Source: Cryomorphaceae bacterium
Lineage (GTDB): Bacteria; Bacteroidota; Bacteroidia; Flavobacteriales; Schleiferiaceae
Length of the DNA: 6,225 nt
Direction: 5' to 3'
Assembly: GCA_003445735.1 (NCBI GenBank)
Contig: DMCR01000156.1
Coordinates: forward strand, 5,351-11,575
Below, piece after piece: positions 1 to 4,876 of the stretch. Position numbers and translations under genes: made by a program. The first letter of the stretch is position 1, and each line of letters begins with the position of its first letter. The notes beneath the pieces were generated by a model. The model was not told where the DNA came from. It did no database searches and saw only the letters and a list, made by a program, of their open reading frames with translations.

Positions 1-743
1 ACTACGCTGTTATCTTCGCCAGCTTTAGGGTATTTGAAAGTGTAGGGATTGGGATATAATTCCTTTCCGTAGATGTCCATATTAAAGCTTCGGACATTGC
101 TTTCGTCAAATTTTAAAAAACCAATTTTATCAGAATTTGGCGACCACCAAAATGCCTTAACAATGGCAAATTCTTCTTCATACACCCAATCTGTAGCACC
201 ATTGATGATGTGGTTAAAGTTGCCATCTATGGTGATGCTGATGTGTGAATCTTCGCTGATGTCATAGATGTACAAATTGTTGTCCATCACGTAGGCTATA
301 AATTCACCATCGGGGGAAAATGTAGCGTTGCTAATTTTCTCTGGACGAACCTTGGTTGCTTGTAAAGTCTCTAGGTCCACAACGTATACGACGCTTTTTG
401 AGCTACGGCGGTAAATTTGGTCCGTCTCCGTTTCAAGCAATACCCACTGCTCATCATCAGAAAGGCTGTAGTTATCAAAATTTGGTACGTGCTCTTCCTC
501 TTGAACTAGGAAGTTTACGTCAAGCAGAGTGGCTACTTTATCACCAGTCACGTAGCTGTATTTTTCGATGGTTCCTTTTCCTTGAGCGGTGTAGTGCTTG
601 CTATCGTTCATACTGCGCAATCCGCTTATTCCGCTGGCATAGAAAGCATAGCGTTGCCATAGGGTAGAAAGATCGATACTTTGTTGTGCAATGCTTCCAA
701 AAGAAACGAGCATTGCGTTTAGGATTATGAATGATTTTTTCAT
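1..743 (-). CDS. Dipeptidyl-peptidase IV family (S9B) serine peptidase, N-terminal part
   Basis: The reading frame starts at ATG 743 and runs off the left edge after 247 full codons, so the C-terminal catalytic alpha/beta-hydrolase domain lies outside the window. Residues 1 to about 19 form a signal peptide (two lysines, a hydrophobic stretch, then SIA before QQ), so the protein is probably exported; there is no lipobox cysteine. The rest resembles the DPP IV beta-propeller: blade repeats such as FSPDGEFIAY (142-151), then TDWVYEEEF at 184-192, followed by WWSPN (199-203) and YPKAG (238-242). In the S9B family the DWVYEEE glutamates hold the free N-terminus of the peptide substrate, so removal of N-terminal dipeptides, usually X-Pro, is the expected activity. 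The catalytic Ser-Asp-His cannot be checked here. It lies 74 nt downstream of the ferredoxin gene on the same strand and may be read through from it or use its own weak promoter. No functional link to the methionine genes is visible. Confidence 0.9.
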   Translation of the reverse strand, partial: MKKSFIILNAMLVSFGSIAQQSIDLSTLWQRYAFYASGISGLRSMNDSKHYTAQGKGTIEKYSYVTGDKVATLLDVNFLVQEEEHVPNFDNYSLSDDEQWVLLETETDQIYRRSSKSVVYVVDLETLQATKVRPEKISNATFSPDGEFIAYVMDNNLYIYDISEDSHISITIDGNFNHIINGATDWVYEEEFAIVKAFWWSPNSDKIGFLKFDESNVRSFNMDIYGKELYPNPYTFKYPKAGEDNSV

Positions 744-762
744 GGGATAGATCTGAAACCCG

Positions 763-770
763 CTAAGATA
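763..770 (-). promoter_or_regulatory. Weak candidate -7 promoter element for the DPP IV-like gene
   Basis: On the minus strand this octamer reads TATCTTAG, one mismatch from the Bacteroidota -7 consensus TAnnTTTG, 19 nt before the peptidase start codon. There is no convincing TTTG at -33; the best partner is a TTCC about 19 nt upstream. The 74-nt gap after the ferredoxin gene shows no terminator hairpin, so read-through is an equally good explanation. Confidence 0.2.
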
Positions 771-817
771 ACATTCAAGTTTGATGGTAGGAAGGTCGGC
801 AGACGATATTGATGGAA

Positions 818-1141
818 TTATTCACTGTCCTCGGCTAATCTAATAGTCAATCCTTCGAGTTCTTCTTTCATGAAGATTTGGCAACCCAATCGGCTGTTAT
901 CCTCAACGAAAAACGCTTGGTCAAGCATGTCCTCCTCGTCTTCAGACGGTTCATTAAGCACATGGCCGCTTTCAATGTAGCAATGACAAGAGGCACACAT
1001 GGCCATGCCGCCACAGGTCCCTTTGATCGGCAACTGATGCGCTTGACACACCTCCATGAGGTTCATATTCATATCTGTTGGTGCAGCAACATCGTGCTGC
1101 ACACCTTCACGGTCAATGATGTGTACGATAATATCTGACAT
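818..1141 (-). CDS. [2Fe-2S] ferredoxin, adrenodoxin/ISC type
   Basis: A 107-residue soluble electron carrier. The cluster ligands are Cys43, Cys49, Cys52 and Cys87, spaced C-x5-C-x2-C-x34-C in the context GTCGGMAMCASCHCYI and RLGCQI. This is the vertebrate-type (adrenodoxin, bacterial Fdx) pattern rather than the plant-type one. Cys32 and Cys54 are additional, probably non-ligand cysteines. An acidic stretch at 66-71 (SEDEED), in the position of adrenodoxin's partner-binding acidic helix, would suit docking to a reductase. The start codon lies 2 nt after the stop of the ferredoxin reductase, so the two are almost certainly co-transcribed and translationally coupled; no separate ribosome binding site is visible. 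The reductase is the obvious electron source. Electron acceptors are unknown: iron-sulfur cluster assembly is the classic role of this family, and MetH reactivation is a context-based possibility. Confidence 0.93.
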   Translation of the reverse strand: MSDIIVHIIDREGVQHDVAAPTDMNMNLMEVCQAHQLPIKGTCGGMAMCASCHCYIESGHVLNEPSEDEEDMLDQAFFVEDNSRLGCQIFMKEELEGLTIRLAEDSE

Positions 1142-1143
1142 GC

Positions 1144-2157
1144 TTATTCTAGGCTGCCTACACCGCCCATGACAGTGGTGTATTTAAACGAAATCTTTTT
1201 GTCAGGGAAGGCACGCTTGAAGGCACTTTGTACCATGATGGTTGCCTCGTGGAAACCACAGAGGATGAGCTTGAGTTTACCAGGGTAGGTGTTGACATCG
1301 CCAATGGCGTAAATGCCTTCGATATTCGTGCGGTAATCTGTCGCATTGTCCACGACGATGGCGTTCTTGTCAATATCCAATCCCCAATCCGCAATAGGAC
1401 CAAGGGTAGGGGTCAGTCCAAACAATGGGAGCCAGTGATCACAATCGATGAGAAGATTATCGGTACTTTTTTGTTTGACGGTAATTTGAGATAATTGGTC
1501 CGTTCCATGAACATCCACTACTTCAGCATTGGTGATGAGTTTCACTTTTCCTTGCTGGGCCAATTCTTGCACCTTATCCACCGTATCCAAATGTCCGCGG
1601 AATGAGGTTCTGCGGTGTACCAAACTTACTTCACTCGCGACTTCCGCCAAGAACACTGTCCAGTCCAATGCGCTATCCCCACCTCCTGAGATCACCACGC
1701 GTTTATCGCGGAACTTTTCAGGATCGCGAACGATGTAGTCCACTCCTTTATCTTCAAAGGCCGGCAGATTTTTAATAGGTGGTTTGCGTGGGGTGAACAC
1801 TCCCAGTCCCCCTGCAATGGCCACCGATGATGCCTTATGCTGGGTTCCTTTATTTGTAGTGACAATGAATAAACCATCTTTAGTTTTTTCAATGCTCACC
1901 GCACTTTCTCCAAGTGTAAATCCAGGGTTGAAAGGTTTGATTTGCTCCATGAGTTTATCTACCAATTCTCCGGCCATTATAATTGGATAACCTGGAATAT
2001 CGTAGATAGGTTTCTTGGGATAGATTTCGGCCAATTGTCCGCCGGGTTGTGGCAGTGAGTCGATAAGGTGACATTTCATCTTCAACAACCCCGCCTCAAA
2101 TACGGTGAAAAGCCCCGTAGGTCCAGCGCCAATTATGAGTAAATCTGTTTCTATCAT
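1144..2157 (-). CDS. Ferredoxin-NADP reductase, thioredoxin-reductase-like type
   Basis: A 337-residue FAD- and NAD(P)H-dependent flavoprotein that passes electrons between pyridine nucleotide and ferredoxin. The FAD-binding motif is GAGPTG at 10-15, the pyridine nucleotide motif is GGGDSA at 158-163, and the second FAD motif ends in AIGDVN at 284-289. True thioredoxin reductases carry a CxxC pair just before GGGDSA. It is missing here, which together with the C-terminal extension (TTVMGGVGSLE) places the protein with the TrxR-like ferredoxin-NADP reductases of the YumC type. I take ATG at 2157 as the start: MIETDLLIIGAGPTG is a typical beginning and it leaves a short leader after the predicted promoter. 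An in-frame TTG at 2166 would add three residues. The ferredoxin gene follows after 2 nt, giving a reductase-ferredoxin pair in one operon. A strong terminator upstream separates it from metK. Confidence 0.93.
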   Translation of the reverse strand: MIETDLLIIGAGPTGLFTVFEAGLLKMKCHLIDSLPQPGGQLAEIYPKKPIYDIPGYPIIMAGELVDKLMEQIKPFNPGFTLGESAVSIEKTKDGLFIVTTNKGTQHKASSVAIAGGLGVFTPRKPPIKNLPAFEDKGVDYIVRDPEKFRDKRVVISGGGDSALDWTVFLAEVASEVSLVHRRTSFRGHLDTVDKVQELAQQGKVKLITNAEVVDVHGTDQLSQITVKQKSTDNLLIDCDHWLPLFGLTPTLGPIADWGLDIDKNAIVVDNATDYRTNIEGIYAIGDVNTYPGKLKLILCGFHEATIMVQSAFKRAFPDKKISFKYTTVMGGVGSLE

Positions 2158-2178
2158 GGTGCTCAATCAATACAATGA

Positions 2179-2208
2179 CAAAGGTAAGGACTGTAGGGTT
2201 CATAGAAA
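2179..2208 (-). promoter_or_regulatory. Promoter for the reductase-ferredoxin operon
   Basis: On the minus strand TACCTTTG (2186-2179) matches the Bacteroidota -7 consensus TAnnTTTG exactly. TTTC at 2208-2205, 18 nt upstream, is one base off the -33 consensus TTTG. Transcription would begin near 2172, leaving about 15 nt of leader before ATG 2157. That favours this ATG over the TTG at 2166. The promoter sits between the metK terminator and the gene, as expected for an independent unit. Confidence 0.6.
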
Positions 2209-2227
2209 TAGGGAAGTTTGAAAATCT

Positions 2228-2256
2228 AAAAACCCGAGCCGCAGGCTCGGGTTTTT
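2228..2256 (-). terminator. Intrinsic terminator of metK
   Basis: A perfect 13-bp inverted repeat with a 3-nt loop. Its core is CCCGAGCC / GGCTCGGG, flanked by five A and five T, so the hairpin ends in a U tract on either strand. It begins 27 nt after the metK stop codon and should end the metK transcript. Read on the plus strand it is equally well formed, but no gene runs into it from that side. Confidence 0.92.
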
Positions 2257-2282
2257 CTTTACACTGTATTTAAAACCGCGCT

Positions 2283-3542
2283 TTAGGCGTTGAATGCGGC
2301 TTTGAATTTGTCAACGAAGTTTAGGCGTTCCCAAGTGAAGAGCTCTACATCTACGCTGATTTCAGATTTGCCATCTGCGCTGGTAAAGGATTTGGTTACT
2401 ACCTCATGCTCTCGTCCCATGTGGCCGTAGGCAGCAGTCTCCATGTACATTGGCTGACGCAATTTCAATTCTTGTTCGATTAATCCTGGACGGAAGTCGT
2501 AGATCCCCTTGACTTTCGCAGCAATCTCTCCGTCTGTGAAATCAACTTTGGCTGTACCGTAGGTATCTACGAACACCCCCATTGGTTCTACTACTCCAAT
2601 AGCATAAGAGACTTGGACCAATACTTGGTCACAAATACCTGCAGCTACTAGGTTCTTCGCTACATGACGTGTGGCATAGGCGGCCGAACGGTCTACTTTA
2701 GATGGATCCTTCCCTGAAAAAGCACCACCACCGTGCGCACCTTTACCACCGTAGGTATCTACGATGATTTTACGGCCGGTCAATCCGGTATCTCCGTGTG
2801 GTCCACCGATCACGAATTTACCCGTGGGGTTGATGTGGTATTTTGTATCGTCGCCGAATAATGCTCGGATGGGTGCGGGTAGTTCTGCCTTGACTGCAGG
2901 AATGACCAGTTCAACAATGTCTTTTTTGATTTTGGCCAACATAGAATCGTCGGTTGGGCCGAAGTCGTCGTGCTGCGTGCTTACTACGATGGCTTCAATG
3001 CGCTGAGGTTTGTGGTCATCGTCGTATTCGATGGTTACCTGGCTTTTTGAATCCGGACGTAGGTAATCAATTTGGCTGCCGTCGCGACGGAACTCGGCTA
3101 ATTTCTTTAGGATTCTGTGGCTCAAGTCCAATGCCAATGGCATGTAGTTATCTGTTTCGTTCGAAGCATAGCCAAACATCATTCCTTGGTCACCGGCGCC
3201 TTGTTCTTCAATCGAGCCGCGGTCAACGCCTTGATTGATATCTGAACTTTGTTCGTGGATGGCGCTGAGGACACCACAAGAATTGGCCTCAAACATATAT
3301 TCACTCTTCGTATAACCAATGCGCTCAATCACACCACGCGTGATGCTTTGAACGTCGAGGTAGGTAGAAGATTTCACTTCGCCGGCCAAAACGACTTGGC
3401 CTGTAGTTACAAGAGTTTCAACGGCCACTTTCGACTGAGGATCGAAGGCCAAGAAATTATCGATAATGGCATCTGAAATTTGATCAGCTACTTTATCTGG
3501 GTGCCCTTCGGACACGCTTTCGGATGTAAAAAAATAAGACAT
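2283..3542 (-). CDS. metK: S-adenosylmethionine synthetase (methionine adenosyltransferase)
   Basis: MetK makes S-adenosylmethionine from methionine and ATP, releasing phosphate and pyrophosphate, in the cytoplasm. The 419-residue frame is complete. The N-terminus MSYFFTSESVSEGHPDKVAD contains the family's GHPDK at 13-17, with catalytic His14. The ATP-binding hexapeptide region GAGDQGMMFGYA is at 115-126 and the glycine-rich P-loop-like GGGAFSGKD is at 271-279. Escherichia coli MetK has 384 residues; the extra length here lies mostly in the middle (about 150-240), as I recall for Bacteroidota homologues. The leader of about 120 nt carries a predicted SAM-II riboswitch, which would give feedback repression by the product. 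No Shine-Dalgarno precedes ATG 3542; the upstream sequence is A-rich. The gene is divergent from metH and is followed by its own terminator. Confidence 0.98.
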   Translation of the reverse strand: MSYFFTSESVSEGHPDKVADQISDAIIDNFLAFDPQSKVAVETLVTTGQVVLAGEVKSSTYLDVQSITRGVIERIGYTKSEYMFEANSCGVLSAIHEQSSDINQGVDRGSIEEQGAGDQGMMFGYASNETDNYMPLALDLSHRILKKLAEFRRDGSQIDYLRPDSKSQVTIEYDDDHKPQRIEAIVVSTQHDDFGPTDDSMLAKIKKDIVELVIPAVKAELPAPIRALFGDDTKYHINPTGKFVIGGPHGDTGLTGRKIIVDTYGGKGAHGGGAFSGKDPSKVDRSAAYATRHVAKNLVAAGICDQVLVQVSYAIGVVEPMGVFVDTYGTAKVDFTDGEIAAKVKGIYDFRPGLIEQELKLRQPMYMETAAYGHMGREHEVVTKSFTSADGKSEISVDVELFTWERLNFVDKFKAAFNA

Positions 3543-3576
3543 CTCTATTCTGTTTAGGGTTGCTCTTAGGTTAGCC

Positions 3577-3611
3577 AGAAAGGAGGTGCTTGCTTGCTTA
3601 GCGAAATGCTA
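3577..3611 (-). promoter_or_regulatory. Predicted expression platform of the metK riboswitch
   Basis: This stretch of the metK leader follows the aptamer and is complementary to it in two places. TAGCATTT (3611-3604) can pair perfectly with AAATGCTA (3630-3623), which includes the 3' strand of aptamer helix P2. GCAAGCA (3593-3587, with an overlapping second copy at 3597-3591) can pair perfectly with TGCTTGC (3649-3643), the 5' strand of P2. Next to it TCCTTTC (3584-3578) can pair with GGAAGGA (3662-3656) with one G-U pair. Together these would form an alternative fold that excludes the SAM-binding pseudoknot. No U-tract terminator is visible, so how the fold controls expression is unclear. 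The pairings are visible in the sequence; the regulatory role is inferred. Confidence 0.5.
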
Positions 3612-3620
3612 TGATCTGTA

Positions 3621-3666
3621 TTTAGCATTTTTTACTGTGGTTGCAAGCAGTCAAATCCTTCCACGG
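3621..3666 (-). promoter_or_regulatory. SAM-II (metA-type) riboswitch aptamer upstream of metK
   Basis: The metK leader matches the SAM-II aptamer, an H-type pseudoknot that binds S-adenosylmethionine. P1 is GTGG (3664-3661) with CCAC (3640-3637). Loop 1 holds the conserved ATTTG (3656-3652). The P2 5' strand is GCTTGCA (3648-3642). A loop of TAAAAAA follows, and then the conserved GCTAAA (3626-3621). P2 pairs A3642-U3627, C3643-G3626, G3644-C3625 and U3646-A3623, leaving the U3645/U3624 pair where SAM is known to sit. Its position before metK fits product feedback. The predicted transcription start falls at the first base or two of P1. The class is known mostly from alphaproteobacteria, with Bacteroidota members as I recall. 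The match is from memory of the consensus, without a covariance search. Confidence 0.75.
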
Positions 3667-3669
3667 CGT

Positions 3670-3677
3670 CAAAAGTA
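3670..3677 (-). promoter_or_regulatory. metK promoter, -7 element
   Basis: On the minus strand this is TACTTTTG, an exact match to the Bacteroidota -7 consensus TAnnTTTG. Transcription would start around 3666-3663, directly at the first helix of the SAM-II aptamer. I see no clear TTTG at the -33 position. The extended 11-mer TTCTACTTTTG (3680-3670) is repeated in inverted orientation at the metH promoter. Confidence 0.6.
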
Positions 3678-3706
3678 GAAAACAAAATGAAATTGTCTGT
3701 GCTTGA

Positions 3707-3739
3707 TTTCAAATTTTCGAAAAATCCGTTCTACTTTTG
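3707..3739 (+). promoter_or_regulatory. metH promoter
   Basis: TACTTTTG at 3732-3739 matches the -7 consensus TAnnTTTG exactly. The best -33 candidate is TTTC at 3707-3710, 21 nt upstream and one base off TTTG. The predicted start near 3744-3746 coincides with the 5' end of SAM-I helix P1, which supports both calls. Confidence 0.65.
3714..3723. repeat. 10-nt palindrome TTTTCGAAAA between the divergent promoters
   Basis: A perfect palindrome lying between the -33 and -7 regions of the metH promoter. It could be a protein operator, but in AT-rich intergenic DNA a 10-nt palindrome can occur by chance, and no second copy was seen in the window. Confidence 0.25.
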
Positions 3740-3743
3740 TCTC

Positions 3744-3835
3744 GCTATCAAGAAAGATGGAGGGATTGGGCCCTGTGAAGTCTTGGCAACCCGGAAGCGC
3801 CGGGTGCCACCACCCACCCGAAAGGGAATGATACG
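3744..3835 (+). promoter_or_regulatory. SAM-I (S-box) riboswitch aptamer upstream of metH
   Basis: The leader of metH carries the conserved S-box core: TATCAAGA, then GGAGGGATTGG, GCCCTGTGAAG, TTGGCAACC, GGGTGCCA and finally GGGAATGATA. Helix P1 pairs TATCA (3746-3750) with TGATA (3829-3833) and can extend with G3744-C3834 and C3743-G3835 around a bulged C3745. P3 pairs TGGCA (3784-3788) with TGCCA (3805-3809) and CCCGG (3790-3794) with CCGGG (3800-3804). P4 is CCC (3817-3819) with GGG (3824-3826), capped by a GAAA loop. This class binds S-adenosylmethionine and normally switches methionine genes off when SAM is plentiful. It should therefore repress both halves of metH, the methionine-forming step. 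Confidence 0.95.
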
Positions 3836-3886
3836 GATCTCTGAATCTCCACGCTTTCTTCATAGCACCTAACCAATAAGGAGATG
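3836..3886 (+). promoter_or_regulatory. Predicted translational expression platform of the metH riboswitch
   Basis: There is no terminator hairpin with a U tract between the aptamer and metH, so control of translation initiation is more likely. ATCTCC (3845-3850) is perfectly complementary to GGAGAT (3880-3885), which overlaps the start codon at 3884. CTTTCTTCATAG (3854-3865) can pair with CTATCAAGAAAG (3745-3756) at 11 of 12 positions, plus G3744-C3866. That would dismantle P1 and also make the start-sequestering stem topologically awkward. The proposed logic is: SAM bound, P1 forms and the start is hidden; SAM absent, the long helix forms and the start is free. AAGGAG at 3878-3883 abuts the ATG and is too close to act as a normal Shine-Dalgarno. 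Confidence 0.6.
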
Positions 3887-4876
3887 ACAATACAACAGGC
3901 CATAAAGGAAAAGATTCTCGTGCTCGACGGCGCGATGGGTACCATGATTCAAGCCTATAAGTTTGAAGAAGTAAATTACCGTGGCGAACGATTTAAAGAT
4001 TACGCTCACCCGTTGAAAGGGAATAATGACCTCTTAGTGCTTACCCAGCCTAAGGCGATTGAAGATATACATTACGCCTACCTAGAGGCGGGAGCCGACA
4101 TCCTCGAAACGAATACGTTCAATGCAAATTCCATTTCTATGGAGGATTACCACATGAGTGATCTCGTAGTAGAATTGAATGTAGCAGCTGTAGATGCCGC
4201 GCGCCGCGCCATCAAACGTTATGAGGCAGCAGGAGGTCAAGGGCCTAAATTCATCGCAGGTTCTGTAGGGCCTACAAATAAAACAGCATCGCTAAGTCCT
4301 GATGTGAATAATCCAGGCTACCGTGCCGTGACCTTTGATGATCTTAAGAATACGTATTACGAGCAATGTGTAGCCCTAATTGATGCAGGAGTGGATGCTT
4401 TGCTTATCGAAACCGTATTTGATACACTCAATGCTAAGGCAGCGCTATTTGCCGCCCAGGATGCCATTGATGCTTTGGGTAGAGAAGTGTCGATCATGGT
4501 GAGCGGAACCATAACAGATGCTTCTGGGCGCACACTTAGCGGCCAAACCACTGAGGCTTTTTTAATCTCGGTAAGCCATGCACCATTACTAAGTGTCGGC
4601 TTGAATTGTGCGCTGGGTGCCAAACAATTAATGCCATATCTGCAAACATTGGATGCCAAAGCACCGTTTGCCGTTAGTGCACATCCGAATGCAGGATTGC
4701 CAAATGCCTTTGGCGAATACGACGAGACACCAGAGCAGATGGCTGCGCAAATAAAGGATTATTTGGATTTGAACTTGATCAACATCATTGGCGGTTGCTG
4801 CGGGACCTCACCGGCACACATTAAAGCAATTGCTGACTTATCTAAAAATTACAGCCCAAGAACCTATGAGCACTAA
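3884..4876 (+). CDS. metH: Methionine synthase, homocysteine-binding half (split MetH, N-terminal protein)
   Basis: A complete 330-residue protein equal to the first module of cobalamin-dependent methionine synthase, the (beta/alpha)8 barrel that binds zinc and activates homocysteine. The N-terminus has LVLDGAMGTMIQ (12-23). The zinc-ligand cysteines are Cys242 in GLNC and Cys305-Cys306 in GGCCGTSP. ETNTFNAN (75-82) and GSVGPTNK (126-133) are also family-typical. In E. coli this module is the start of one polypeptide of about 1,227 residues; here it ends at a stop codon and the rest is encoded by the next frame, whose ATG overlaps this gene by 11 nt. The clean termini and intact motifs argue against a recent frameshift, and I recall the split arrangement as common in Bacteroidota. 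The start at ATG 3884 gives a standard N-terminus. Expression should be governed by the upstream SAM-I riboswitch. Confidence 0.95.
   Translation: MTIQQAIKEKILVLDGAMGTMIQAYKFEEVNYRGERFKDYAHPLKGNNDLLVLTQPKAIEDIHYAYLEAGADILETNTFNANSISMEDYHMSDLVVELNVAAVDAARRAIKRYEAAGGQGPKFIAGSVGPTNKTASLSPDVNNPGYRAVTFDDLKNTYYEQCVALIDAGVDALLIETVFDTLNAKAALFAAQDAIDALGREVSIMVSGTITDASGRTLSGQTTEAFLISVSHAPLLSVGLNCALGAKQLMPYLQTLDAKAPFAVSAHPNAGLPNAFGEYDETPEQMAAQIKDYLDLNLINIIGGCCGTSPAHIKAIADLSKNYSPRTYEH

Noticed and set aside
356..667. A 103-codon open frame on the plus strand
   Set aside because: It is antisense to the DPP IV-like gene, which carries a signal peptide and the DWVYEEE motif. The plus-strand product has no family features.
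1144..2157. Annotation of the flavoprotein as thioredoxin reductase
   Set aside because: The redox-active CxxC before GGGDSA is absent and the gene is paired with a ferredoxin, so the TrxR-like ferredoxin-NADP reductase call fits better.
3548..3580. A possible hairpin TTCTG/CAGAA just upstream of the metK start
   Set aside because: Only 5 bp closing a loop of more than 20 nt; too weak to support as the SAM-bound sequestering stem.
3576..3677. A plus-strand Shine-Dalgarno-like AGAAAGGAGGTG followed by a short GTG-started frame of about 30 codons toward the metH promoter
   Set aside because: The GTG overlaps the purine-rich motif, leaving no spacing. There is no promoter for it, and the sequence is better explained as the complement of the metK leader.
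3669..3945. Minus-strand open frames across the riboswitch and the metH start
   Set aside because: They are antisense to conserved RNA structure and to the metH N-terminus, and have no recognisable protein features.
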